From NCBI GenBank assembly GCA_019022495.1, contig JAFEKR010000045.1:286580-350579 (forward strand): a DNA stretch of 64,000 nt. Reading direction: 5' to 3'. This stretch comes from Epichloe hybrida. Lineage: Eukaryota > Ascomycota > Sordariomycetes > Hypocreales > Clavicipitaceae. The notes under the pieces were generated by a model. The model worked only from the letters and a program-made list of their open reading frames with translations, ran no database searches and had not been told where the DNA came from. Shown one piece after another: positions 34,251-46,300 of the stretch (its first letter is position 1; each line of letters starts with the position of its first letter). The translations under genes were made by a program, and so were the position numbers.

Positions 34251-34811
34251 TTAATGAACTGTTGCCAAGACATCATTCAAACCCCCATTGTTAGCAATTG
34301 TGGTCGTGAAGTAACGTTGAGTAGTTTGCACAGCCCGGGGGGGGGGGATGGGACCCGCAATTCTTGGTTTTCCAAACATGTCCCCCTTTTCGCATGCAAA
34401 ATTTGATTCTCGGTTAAAACGGGAAAAAAATCTTCAAATAAAAACCCCGTGTTCAGCTGCGGAACATGTTCCCTCTTCTTAAACAAGTAGATTCATCTTA
34501 TTGTGACGGGATTCTGATTACATGTACAGACATTATGTGCTTCCAGAGCTCTCCCAGCTCGTCGATTTGACAAGTCTGTCGTAGTGGCATGGCATTCATA
34601 CATGTGATGCAAACACGCATTTGTTTTGTGTCGAGTATTTTTAGATGACACACACGTCTTGTCTTTGTGTCAATTTCACAAAATGTGTTGCCCATTCCCC
34701 CTCCCTCTAGTCAGCTCTGGCCGACGTCACACGGATATTCGCTCTTTTATACTCTCTTATTTTATCCTCTTCCTTGTATATGTTTATACTTTAAAAAAAA
34801 AAATTGGTGCA
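34251..34811. other. Convergent intergenic region MOB3/Zn2Cys6
   Basis: It lies between two 3' ends. A G run at 34340 and an A run at 34793 are seen; no gene is supported. Confidence 0.5.
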
Positions 34812-37387
34812 TCAAGGGTCATCAGTTGATGACTGATTCTCGTGATCGGCCTGCGAGAGAGCCAACTCAGCAGCTTCCAGCTTTGCAAATATATGTCGTA
34901 CCTCTCGGAGGTTCTCGTATTGCGCATTAACAGCTGCCGTGTTTCGCTCATCGGCAAACGCTCGAATAGCTTGCAAGATAGGAGTCAGTCCCTCATCGTT
35001 CGGTAGCCACCAACGAGCGCAAGAAGGGTCCCGAAACAGTTGTGCCAATTTCAATCGTTGTGGGGTCGGATATATAAACCTATTGCTTGTATTAGAAGAT
35101 GCCACATGAAGACGTGATGATGTGGAAACAAAAACGCGGCTGCTTCTCGAATATCCGACCCGACGCGTTCATTCTCTTCGATTTGGGGGGAGAAAAAAGA
35201 AAAGAAAAAACAACAACCTCTCCAACTCTCCATGCAAGAATGATCCCAGTAGCAACAGGAACATGATCTTACCCCATAGTGTCCATCAATGCAAGCTTTC
35301 GACGAACCCACATCTGGTGACGATAGTCTCGAGGCAGAAAGAGTGACGCTATGGAAACGCAGCACTGCAAGGGGATGAGTGCCCCTTTCGGTTTCAGGGG
35401 CCAGTATTGAACATTTTCAAAATATTGACATATGGCGTAGGCATGTTTCGCTGTGTCCACAAACACTTGTTCGGCTGGCATATCTGAAGACTGCGATAGA
35501 TGCATAATCATAACGGACTCCCATTCGGTATATATAAGTGTATTGGTGAAGAGAGGGCCTTTGTAGAGAAGGCCGGGCATATATGGATCCACAATGTCGT
35601 CCGGGTCGGCCTCTTTTCGATAAGAGAAATCTGTGACGAGATACTCGGGTATCGAAAGAATGGTGTCCCAAGCTGACTTCCAATTTAATAACTCTTGAGT
35701 GATTCTCGAATGTTCCTGAGCAAAGCCTTCGGGTTCGATCTGTCCGCGACCTCCACGGGCATAGAGCATCGACATGTCATATGATATCGCACGCAATTGA
35801 GTAGATCTAAGGCTGATTTTGCAGTTCAGGTCTTCGGGATTGACAATCATACGGGATCGGTGATGATCGTTCATCAAGTCAAACCATTCCTTGGAAAGGT
35901 CCGTCGGAAATCCACCCATCAACGCGACGAAGCAGTCATATCTGCTATACCAGTCCAGGCATGCTCTACCAATTGCAGTTTTTAGGACAGTGTCGGGACT
36001 GAAAATTTTGCAAATCACTTGAAATGCCGCCTTTTGATGACCCATGAGATTTATCCAATCACCAAAATATTCCTATTCGGAATTGAATTGTCAGACATTT
36101 CTCTTCTCACGGTCGTCTCAGGACAAAGACTTACCTCGGTAGTCAAAAGCTGGAGAATAGTCACCAGAGTCAAGACATTATCCATGTCCTTGGTTTTGAT
36201 CGACTCGAGAAGTAACGTGACGCTTTTGTTATAGTACTTCAAGAATTCTTGAATCTTGCCGTTGGGATTCTGCAAAGTCGAGTGATAAGCAGAAAAGCCG
36301 ACCACGGCGTTGAGCAGAGGTTCGTATTGAACTGCCAAGGAAGGTAGTATCAAGCCGAAGAAGTTTTCTTCGTCGTGCGAAATGCTATAATGGAAGCTAG
36401 TGATGTTCTCCACGAAGTAATTCATATAGTGCTGATAATCCGGTGGAAGGTATGACCAATCGAGATGCCCCTCTGTCGGGATGTTGAGGTAAAGAGATGG
36501 CGTAGCCGTCGTACGGTGCCCAAACGAGTTACCGTACGAAGTGGCAGGAGATGACTGCGCATTCCCATCTTGCGACACACTGTCTGCACTCTCACGTCTG
36601 GCAAAATCTTGTATGGAGGAGCCCCCCGTCCGAGTTCCTGACATTTGAGAATCGGAAACTCCGTCAGGTGATGATTGCTCGGGCTCGTCTTCGTCCACAA
36701 TCGGCTCCAAGAATTTCGTTTCTTGGTCGTTGTCGCCATTCTCGCCATCATCTGATGATTTCGGGCTCGCCCGTTGCGATGAGCTGCTCTCGTCTTTCAA
36801 CTTGGAGCTCCTGGAGCTCGGAGGATCGGGATATACGCAATCTCGGTTGCCTTTCTTGCAGCCTGATTATTCAATGTTAGTCTTCTTCGAGCCCCCATCG
36901 CTTGGCATCCCGACCAACACAAAGACCATCCTGTGTGACTGAATATGCGCGGAGTACTTACGTGTACATATTGGTCGGGACTCATCGCACTAGTGATTGC
37001 AAAAGAAGAGAAAAGCTTCTGTCAGCCACACTCTTGCATGCCTCACAACATTGTTTTGGTTCATGACATTACCTTGACCCGCCTACTACGGCACATGAAA
37101 CATCCTGATCGAGTCCGCCGGTGCTTGACATGCTCGGTCCCAAAGGCTGGTGCCGTCATTGACTGCTTCCGACTTCTGCCAGCATTGGAGATATGAAGCA
37201 TAGACTGATCAGAAAACGCTTTCAAGTCTCCTAGTGTATGTGTATGGTAGGAAGTACGCATTATCGGCCCCGGCATGGAGAGGGAAGAGTTGGGAAGAGT
37301 TGAAACGCTCAACCTGTCGGCATTGATCGCAGGGTAGTTACCCACTCCTGACACAAATGTCAGGAAGTGGTGATAATAGTCGTCCAT
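34812..37387 (-). CDS. Zn2Cys6 fungal transcription factor
   Basis: Exons 37073-37387, 36962-36989, 36135-36862, 35273-36072 and 34812-35085 encode 714 residues. The zinc cluster is built across three exons: C96, C99, C106, C113, C116 and C123 (C-x2-C-x6-C-x6-C-x2-C-x6-C), with the context TRSGCFMCRSRRVK. A 28-nt second exon carries the middle part. Basic and acidic Ser-rich sequence follows, then a long helical region (from about residue 240) of the Fungal_trans_2 type. I chose the ATG at 37387; the ORF is open further upstream but has no better start. The target genes are unknown. A 4.2-kb gene-free region lies upstream, as is common for regulators. Confidence 0.88.
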
Positions 37388-38835
37388 AGCTTTTATTTTT
37401 TGGAGGGGGCGTTGGTTTATGCCGGTATACATATACGTGTGTCGCTGCAGAAGTGTGGGCACGGATAGCCACCTCGGGCGGAGCCAGACGCTCTGATGCA
37501 CAGAATTCCGGGGAGATTCCACAATGTCCCGGGAGATCTTATGTATGGATCAGAAGAGGTATCAATTCCAACTGAGGCAAGTTGATTTATTGTGGCAGGA
37601 TCTTTTTGGCCGAAGTACTGCTGGTGGCGGACGTCCTCGTGTCTGCTCAGGGTGGCCTGATGGGAGTCGACAGACAAGTCTTGAGCCTGTTCTGTGATCA
37701 AATGCAGAGCTCTCTGGAAAGGGTGCAGCGGAAGGCCATAGGCAATGTCCCCCTGAGGATATGAGTTGAGAGTCAGCCCTGGGATATGCTAATGAACTCA
37801 ACACCTCCTACTCGGCGTATGCCTCTTCTTAAGCTTGACGCCTCTCCGTGTTGAAGCGCCGAAATAAGGGTGACGCCGGTGATGGGGAGCTTGAGTCTTG
37901 GTAGACGGCTGCATGTACATGACTCCACATGCGACAGGCATCCCCCAAAAGGTTGTTCAACTTTGTGGTACAACTTGGCCCATTCAAAGTGGATGAAGTT
38001 TCCTGAAAGGCAAGTATGAACGTGGAGATTTGTATGTACATACATGTGTATGCCAAGAAGTCAGAGTCAGAAGGGCGCGACGTGCTTGGAAACTTCATCC
38101 ATCACCCACCCTCCACCCCCCCCTGGTTAACTAACCGCAAGCTTGTGTATTATGATAGATGGGGCACACGGCGGGGAAAATCACCCCTGCCTGGTAGCCT
38201 TATCCAAAAGTGCCAGAGGAGAGGCAGGTGATATCCGTGTCACGGCAATCGCCCGAGCTAATAATCCGTTCAGTTCTCGAGTTGTTTGCAGCAATCCACC
38301 CAGTCGTCGAGGCCCATGAATGAATGAACGCGGGGGCCAGATGATATCCAAAATATAGCAAGCTCTTCCCAGCCCGTACAAGGGTAAGCAGAAGTCACAG
38401 CCGCCTCGCCACTCTATGTCCCGGAGACTTTATAAAGGAGAGCCAGTCGGTCAATGAAGTGCTATTAAGCAACAACAAGGCCAGCAAGTTGCGACCGAGT
38501 TCTCTGGGACTTGCGAAGGACGGATGCTATGAAGACTGGACTGGATCTTGAACAGTCAAATCTGGTGGAGCAAACCAGGGGGTAGGTAAACTTGGCCGTG
38601 CAGCCAGAACGGCGTTTGCCGTCTAGCACTCCGGCGGTACGTTGACGTCTGGCGTGTAATACAGTGAGGGGCGTTTCTGGTGATTCACAACCACTGCAAT
38701 GGAGTTGGCGACGGAGGGAGAAGAATGTCAAGAATGTCTGCATGACACAATGTGAAGAAGAGGTGGCCAGTTGACGTTTCTTGTTAGGTCCGGGACAATG
38801 TACCTAGGTACCCAAAGAGCCTGGTTCTCCCGGCA

Positions 38836-38905
38836 GGGGGGGCAGGAGGGCAGGAGGCAGGAAGGCAGGAGGCAGGAGCAGCCCGGCAGCCCCGGCAGCC
38901 CCGGC
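38836..38905. repeat. GGCAGGA and CCCCGGCAG minisatellite
   Basis: Several 7-8-bp GGCAGGA-type units pass into three 9-bp CCCCGGCAG units. It is non-coding. Confidence 0.75.
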
Positions 38906-39488
38906 AAGTCGAGGTACGTTTGTATTTCAGTATTTGTGGATCTGGTGTCGCGGGGGACCCTTAGAAGAGCTTCTTCCGTGCCTACATACATGTACATGTA
39001 CAAACCGAAGCTCTCATAACGTACATACATACTACAGCATAAGCATTGGTTGGGCAGGACCGACTTTGTCGTGGCTTGCCAGGGTCCATCGGTCTGAACT
39101 GAATGGGACGCAAAACAACGGCAAAAGAGCACATGTAATCAACACATATGTACATAGAGCACCGCCTATTGTATGTACACATGTAAGAGCAATGTCGGTC
39201 TTTGATTGATTGCATGAACTCCACTTTCGTAGATGCTCGAGTCATCATCCTCTTTGTTCAGGCTGGTTGTCTGCACCGGCAACTTGGTTAAGCGCAGTGG
39301 CATCGAGATTCGCGCCGTGCACTACATATACACGCCCTCAGTTACATGCATGTAATATCAAATCGTCCTCACCACAAGTTACACCCAGCGGGGAATGGAC
39401 ATGCATCCCAGCGCCGCCGTGGGCTGCACATACATATGTACGTATGTACATGCAGTTGTACATGTATGTGGCAGCAGGGGTCCAAAGT

Positions 39489-39530
39489 AGCGCGTCAACG
39501 AGCGCCGACGAGCGCCAACGAGCGCCAACG
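39489..39530. repeat. 12-bp tandem repeat (CAACGAGCGCCR)
   Basis: Three units with single-base variation lie in the gene-poor region. Confidence 0.8.
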
Positions 39531-39943
39531 GCAGCGGCGAGCGGGTCACGCAGTGCCAGCCACAGGCACCCAGGCTCACCGTTTTATAATTCCCAACAAT
39601 TCCCACCATTTCCCGACCCCTCGGGAGATCGGGGGAGACCACTGAGCGCGAGTCGGCATGTCTACATGTACGTACTGCAATGAAGACGTTGAACTGGCCT
39701 CGTTCCGTTGCACCTTTTTGCACGAGGAATCCCTCCCCAAAATTCGCCAGAATTCGCCAGGCCTTCTTTCGTTGTGGTGCCCGTTGTATATGTACATATG
39801 ATGGAGTACTTGCTCCACCCGCAAAGCAACGTGGTTTCCCGTGTACCTGAGATGAGCAGATCAAGACGGACTCTCGGGGCCTTTTCTCCGTTGCTGCGCT
39901 CCATCCCGTCCACCGGCAATCTCAGATGTTCAATCTGCTCTGA

Positions 39944-39982
39944 CAGGCCCCGTCAGGCCCCATCAGGTCCCATCAGGCCCCA
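39944..39982. repeat. 10-bp tandem repeat (CAGGCCCCRT)
   Basis: Four units run in tandem in the gene-poor region. Confidence 0.8.
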
Positions 39983-40254
39983 CGGTATGTGGGCATTTTG
40001 TAGGCAGGCAACGGCCCCCCTGGCTGGCAGCTCCGACGACCTGGTAACCTACCCATGCACTCTGATGACTTGAGTGCTTGGCAAAGGACTAGTGATATGT
40101 GTGTAAAACTATCGCGGCTGGGTTGCTAAAAGTTGTAGGAATAGCTAGGTATCTCCTAGTAATAATACTTGAAATAAGGGCATGTGAATAAGCAAAGCAA
40201 CTTGCAGTTGTTGCAGGGGCCTTGGAACCACAGTCCCTCTTTTTCTGCCTGCCG

Positions 40255-40294
40255 TACATACATACATACATACATACATACATACATACATACA
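40255..40294. repeat. (ATAC)n tetranucleotide microsatellite
   Basis: About ten perfect units form a likely length-polymorphic marker. It creates spurious ORFs of Tyr/Met/Cys/Val repeats in several frames. Confidence 0.95.
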
Positions 40295-40471
40295 TGCATA
40301 TGCACTCCGTACATACATGTTGGATTCATGTACAAAGTCCGTAGAACCAGAACAGAAACAAGACCGTCCGAGAGCAATGACGTCGCGAGTGATGAAGGCG
40401 TTGATGGCGCCGAGTTCACATGTTTGCATTGCAACCCTGTCTTTGTCAGCATGACCAATGTGCCCTCGAGC

Positions 40472-40489
40472 AAAAAAAAAAAAAAAAAA
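40472..40489. repeat. 18-nt poly-A tract
   Basis: A homopolymer in the gene-poor region; it generates Lys/Phe runs in spurious ORFs. Confidence 0.9.
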
Positions 40490-40980
40490 TGCATCGAACA
40501 AGTGCAGGCTCTGATATGACTCTTTTTTTGCAGCTGAGTAATATTGATTGCCGCCATGTATGTAGAGTTTTTTTAAGCTTCCCCCATGTTCTTGCCACTT
40601 GGCAAGTAGAAGCCGTATGTACATATGTATATACATATACCTGAATCTAGAATGCTTGTTTGCCCCACACTCTTCGGTTGAAACCAGAGCCATGGTAACG
40701 AGTTAATAAGAGCTGCGGCAGGGGTCCAGGATGCGTCCAGGATGGGGACGACAAAGTCAACGGACAGACAAGGCTGGCTGGCTGGCCTGTGCATTATTCC
40801 AAGGAACCCTGGCCAGCGCCCGGCAGAGGGCAGTGAAAAATTCCGTACATTACATAATGACATATGTATGTTGTACATACATAGGCCAGATGTCGCGGCC
40901 CAAGAGTGGGCCAAATGGTCACTCATATTTTGCTTGGCCGGTTGATCATGACGGGAATCCAAGGGGACGGAGTGCAGTGA

Positions 40981-41060
40981 TGTGCAGCTTGTGCAGCTTG
41001 TGCAGCTTGTGCAGCTTGTGCAGCTTATGCAGCTTATGCAAGTTGTGCAGGTTGTGCAGG
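40981..41060. repeat. 9-bp minisatellite (TGTGCAGCT)
   Basis: About nine units with TTATGCAGC and GTTGTGCAG variants. The unit length gives open frames on both strands (Leu-Val-Gln repeats one way, Cys/Thr/Ser the other), which I regard as repeat artefacts. Confidence 0.9.
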
Positions 41061-41558
41061 TCATCTCTGTGATGGGCCCGCTCCCCGCTCCCGCTCCCCG
41101 CTCAAGCGCTATCGCACCGTCACTACCCTATAGATCGACCATCAACCTCGACGCCAACGTTTTGGCACGCACTATCGCGGGCCATCGTTGCTTCGCTCTG
41201 GGCGATGGCTAGCAATGAAAAAACGTCAAAACTACACATCATGTTGTTTGGTTTGGTCTTGTCTGAATCCGTCGCAGCTCGACCACATTGCCGTCCAGGT
41301 GGATACTGGCTTGTCTGACCAAGTCTCAAACCTTAAAAACCTTAGCAATCAATTTCCACCAAGAGGAGGGGGGCAACCTTCTTTGAAACAACGCTCATGT
41401 CGATACGTGTCGTCGCCAATTGCATCTTTGCGTGAACCTCTGAGCACGACAAACACGATTCGATTACTTGAGCAAACACGTCGCCGAATCGGCTGCTACT
41501 CGTCCAATATCTCGGACATACATACGACCCTGCAGCTGCCCCGAGGCGTCGTCACAAG

Positions 41559-43106
41559 ATGGCCGACGGCAACTACAGCGCCGTGTTTCTCATGGCAGTG
41601 ACGATGCTCGTGTTCCTGGTGCCCATCTTCATCATATTCCCGCCGATTCCCGTGGATCCCAGCGATGCATTGCGGCAAACACACAGCAAGCTCGGGCTGC
41701 CGCCTCACCAAAGCAACCTGCCGTCTCAACACACGTCCTCGACGCAGAAGCAGCAGGAGCCGCCGCAGTCCGCCCGGAAGCCCACAATCAAGAGCCTCTT
41801 CATCTACCCCGTGAAATCATGCAGGGGGATCGAGCTCGAGAGAAGTAAAGTGCTACCGTCCGGTTTCGAGCACGACCGGCTGTACACGTTTGCTCAGCCG
41901 AAGCCACCGAAAGCGGCGGCACCGCCCGGCACCCAGGCCGGGCAGAGCCACGCGTGGGAATTCTTGACCCTGAGGCAACTGCCGCTTCTCGCAAACGTCA
42001 AGGTGGACGTGTGGCTCCCGGACGCGTCCAAGAAGAGTCGACAGCTGGGCCCCCCGGATGCGACAAGATTTCTTCTCGTCAGATTCCCGTGGCAAGCCCC
42101 AGGGTGGCGAGGCGCCGTGCAGCTTCTCGCGGCAAAGCTCAGCCGTGGTCTCGGCGCCGTTCCCGAGAAGCAGTTCCTCCTGCCGCTGGACTTCCCGTCA
42201 CGGGAAGAAATCGAGGCGCGGGGCTACGAGTTCGCCGACGTCAAAGTCTGGATGGACGTTACCCGGGCGCTCAACATGTCCAGAGACTTGCCTCCGGAGC
42301 TCGCCACGTACTTGGGCGCCAGGCATAAGCTGGCCATCTTCCGATCTGATCCGTCCAACAGACGGCGGGTTTTCCGTTGCGCTCCTCGACGGGAAACCTT
42401 GGGCTACCAACCCGTAGTGGATTTTCAGGACGCAGTACGTGGTTCGTGGAAGCAAAGAGTGATATTGTATAAGTAAAACTGATGTCGACTTCAGTACCCT
42501 ATTCATCTCCTGAACTTGTCCAGCATTCGAGCTCTAGAGTCTCTCATGCAGAAAGATGAAAGTATACAAACACTGGATGCGCGTCGCTTTCGTGGAAACA
42601 TCATCCGTACGTTCATTTACATACCACCTTTCGCTCTAGCCCCCCCCTTTCAAGATGCTGATCCGTGGTTCCCGCTAGTCTCTGGGGCCGAGGAATATGA
42701 CGAAGACGAATGGAAGTTAGTTCAATTGAAGAAGAGCTCAAGCATGCAGGAAGACGATGTCATTTTTGATGTCTCTTGTCGCACCGTTCGGTAAGAAGGA
42801 CCGCCCCCAATTAGCTGTTTGCAACGAGTTGAACAGGTTATTGACCGCCCTCATATGAAAAAATGCAAGCTGCCTAATGTCGATCCAGCAACAGGTGTTC
42901 GTCACCGCGTGGAGCCCGACCACTCTCTTCGTAAACATAGGGACGTCGACGAAGGTGCTCCCAATATGGGGTGCCTTGGCATGCAACTCTGTCCCTTGTT
43001 TCCAAACACAGACACTCCAGAGCAGCTAGAATCATACGTGGAAGTTGGCATGGACGTTGACGTTCTCAAACGAGGACCGCATAAATACATCAGGCAGAGT
43101 GCGTAA
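41559..43106 (+). CDS. MOSC-domain molybdenum protein, mARC-like
   Basis: Exons 41559-42434, 42495-42606 and 42679-42790 are clear; the last (about 42815-43106) has an uncertain start. An N-terminal membrane helix, FLMAVTMLVFLVPIFIIF, is followed by the MOSC N-terminal beta-barrel (SLFIYPVKSCRGIEL). The MOSC domain includes FRGNII, YDEDEWK, VSCRTVR and CKLPNVDPATG, then CLGMQLCPLF near the end. In mARC enzymes the Cys before the LPNVDP-like segment binds molybdenum. If the exon starts after TTAG at 42814 the total is 463 residues with about 16 extra residues before that Cys. That would require a 24-nt intron, which is too short for comfort. By family knowledge such proteins reduce N-hydroxylated substrates with cytochrome b5 partners. 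Confidence 0.85.
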
Positions 43107-43335
43107 CAGCATGGCGCAGCGGATTCATGAACGAGGCAGCACAAACCAGAGCTTCGTCTTAATTGAAAACACATGTCATATAGATACATGTGCATTACGT
43201 AACCTTGTAATTGATGTCCGAAATTCCTGTACTCGTCACGTCATATATCGCTCCCCGTCCATGCCCAGTAAATCAAATCATGTACAGCGTCGTTTTCTTG
43301 ACCCTCTCTCTCGCATCTTACACATGGCATTTCTA

Positions 43336-46300
43336 CTACTTCATGTCGGCCGGTGTCAGTGCTTGCACCATACTTGTACCTTCGCTGAAGCGTGTCTTGA
43401 AGATTCTGTTCGCATTCTGAAACATGCCATCTTTCAAACTGACGACAATGAATTGTGAGCCCTTGAAGCGCGTCTTGATGAGACGACCGATATTCTGTGT
43501 GTGAGAAAGATCGAGAGCAGCGTCAACTTCGTCCAAAATATACATTGGCGCAGGCTTGAACTGTAGAAGGGCCATGATGAGAGACAGAGCAACGAGTGAT
43601 CTAGAATTGGTCAGTCATACCCATGCGTATGTGAACTGAGAGCGCCGATCCGTCCGTACCTTTGACCACCACTCAGCTCCGTCAAGCTTTGCTTCCACAC
43701 TTTACCTAGACACACCTTCACCTCGAGCCCATCACTGATTGTTTTGCCTTCCGGAGGGTCGAGCTTGGCGAAGCTGCCACCTGGAAGCAGTTCTGAGAAA
43801 ATGTGACCGAAATCACGATTCACCTTCTCCCATGTTTCATGCAAGGCCTTTTTCTTGTAGTCGTCCAGGCTGTCAATGGTTTCCTCGATCTTCCGTTTAT
43901 CGCGAATGACCGTCTTGATCATATGCTTCAACGTAACTTCCTTCTTTTCGACACTGTCAATCATGTTCATGACCTTGGGATTGATCTTCTTCTTCATGCC
44001 TTGGAAACGGTCTGTCAAGTTTCGCAGAGTAGACTTGCATTCGCTAATGTTCTGGCCTCTAAAATCATAAGGCGTACCGCTGCGGCCAAATTTTTCCTTT
44101 TCTTCTTGAATCCATTCGTACTCTGATTCCAAATGAGCGACATTGTCTGCAGCACCTTGCTGTTCCTTGTGGAAGCGTTCGACCTGGTGGCCCAATTTCT
44201 GCATCTCCAGACCTTCCTCCGTGATGCGAGCATTCTTGGACCTTGTGGCTTCCTCGAGAGCTCGAAGCTCGTCGTCAAATAAGTTGAGTTTCGCCTTCTC
44301 GTCGTCCAATTGAGCTTGCACAGTGTTCTGAATGTCTGCAAGTGCACTTTGTTGTTTGGTCAGACCTTCAACGTCTTGCAGGGCAGCTTTGATCCCGAGT
44401 TCAGCTTCCTGAAGTTGTTCTCGTGCGGCGGATAAATCTGTGCCCACTTGCTCCAGATCAAGCTGCGCGTTCTGGAGTTCCTTCTGGAGGCTCTTCACTG
44501 TTGTCGAGCTCTTCTCGAGGCTTGCGCGTAGCTTATCCAATGATTTCTGCAGTTCAACGAGCTTCGCGTCTTTGTTGGTATCAAAATCTCTCATGTCTTT
44601 CTCGATCCTTTTGACGTCTGCACTAGCTTCCACCTGACGCGATTTGGCTTCAGCGATGCTTGTTTGTAGTTCGGTAATATTATTCTTCATATTTTCAACT
44701 TCTTGAATAATGGATGACGAAGAGTTGCCGCTGATCTGATCTTCAGCGAGCTTGATCTCATGATTCTTCAAGTCTAATTCTTGCTTGATGCGACGAGCTT
44801 GGTCGAGTTTTGATTTCTCCTGATGAATCTTGGCTTGAATATCTCGCAAGGAATGCTCCGATTCCTTGAGCTGGCGATTGATGTCATTCAGCTTCTGTAG
44901 CGTCACCAACACGCCACTGGAGTTTGGCGCACTGCCTCCGGATAGTGTCCCAGACGGGTCGTAGGCATCGCCTTCTAAAGTGATGCTTCGCATTCTAACG
45001 TTAGGGTCAAAGGTAACACGCTTTGCTGTCTCCGCATCGGCGCAAATCAGAGTGTTACCAAAGACATACTCCATCGCTGCTGATATCTCCTCATCATATC
45101 CAACGAGGGAGAGCGCAAGGTCAACCTTTCCGGGAGCAATATTCTGCGCTGTCGCAATAGTCTGCGCCGAAGCTTTGAAAGCAGCTATCTTGTTGAGAGG
45201 GATAATGGTAACTCGCTTGCGCAATTTGCCCTTCTGGAGCAGTTGGGTGCCGGTAACTTCGGAATCAACTACAACGTTGTACAGTCGGCCACCAGCGCAG
45301 ATTTCAAGGGCTGTGCCGGCCCGAGTATGATCTTTGTCGAGGGTGAATAGTTGAGCGACAAGACCCTTGACCTTGGCCCTATCAAAACCTGGTACCGGAT
45401 CCGCGTAGTTGAAGTCTATGTTGGCGACCTGGCGCTTCAGTTTGTCTGAATCCTGACGAAGTGTTCTCACGGCTTGCTGCAGCTGTGTTTCCTGCTTGTA
45501 CATCTCTTCTTCTTGACCTGGTTCAAAACCCAGCTTGCCCAGCTCCTTCTCCAGTTGTTTTGTTTGACCTTTGAGTCCATCAAGATCTCGCAGAAGATCT
45601 GCATTCTGTTCCTTTGCCTTTTTGGCGCGAGGCTCCTCCTCTTTTAACCGGCTCTGGAGATGCGCGATCTTGATCTTGGCTTGTTCTTGTTCCGTAGCTG
45701 CGGTAGTGGCTCGATTCTTCGCGTCCTGAAGCTGCCCTTGATAACCATTTTCTTGGCCGTCCTTGGATGCGACACCTGTCTGAAGAGTCTGCAAGAGCTC
45801 CTCTTTTGACTCTACCTCTTGAGTCTGTTTGACTAGATCCTCTTTTGCCTTGTCATAAGACGCTTTGGCATTGTCAAAGGCAGTAGTTTTTTCTTTTAAT
45901 GAAGTTTCCAACTCTGTAACGGTCCTCTCCACCATTTGCTTCTTGTCTTTCTCCTCTGTCAACGTAGTGTTTTTCAAGTCTAAAACAGTAGCCAGACGGA
46001 CCAGCTCATTGGCATGTTTTTTGACAGCCTCTTCGAGGGCTTGGGCTTTGCCACCTTTCTTGATCTCCTTATCACGTTGAGCTCTCACTTTCTTGACGTC
46101 CTCTTCCAGGTGAGCTATCTCGCTCTTGAGGCGAGTTGCCGATTCCTCCAGGGATTGGTGACGTTGTTTTTTCCCCTCCAAGTCAGCAGCGGATTGCTTT
46201 AGCTTCTCTTGTTCCCTGTTGTAGTCATATGCGACAACTACTCGTGTTAGCCTCTCAAGGTCGTTCTGAGTCTGCTGGAAGTCTAGAAAAGCTCGTTTCT

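Larger units (their letters stand above)
37388..41558. other. Gene-poor, microsatellite-rich 4.2-kb region
   Basis: No ORF has convincing coding character. The stretch is full of short palindromes of the type TACATGTA and ACATATGT, and carries several micro- and minisatellites that are listed separately. It spans the divergent upstream regions of the Zn2Cys6 gene and the MOSC gene, so their promoters must lie near its two ends. Confidence 0.6.

Noticed and set aside
40145..40693. ORFs with repeated MYVCMYVC residues
   Set aside because: They are translations of the (ATAC)n microsatellite.
40573..41072. ORFs with Cys-Thr-Ser or Leu-Val-Gln repeats
   Set aside because: They are products of the 9-bp minisatellite at 40981-41060, not genes.
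37388..41558. Satellites considered as a CRISPR array, telomere or centromere core
   Set aside because: Units are too short and irregular, there are no unique spacers, and the organism is a fungus; only ordinary micro- and minisatellites are present.
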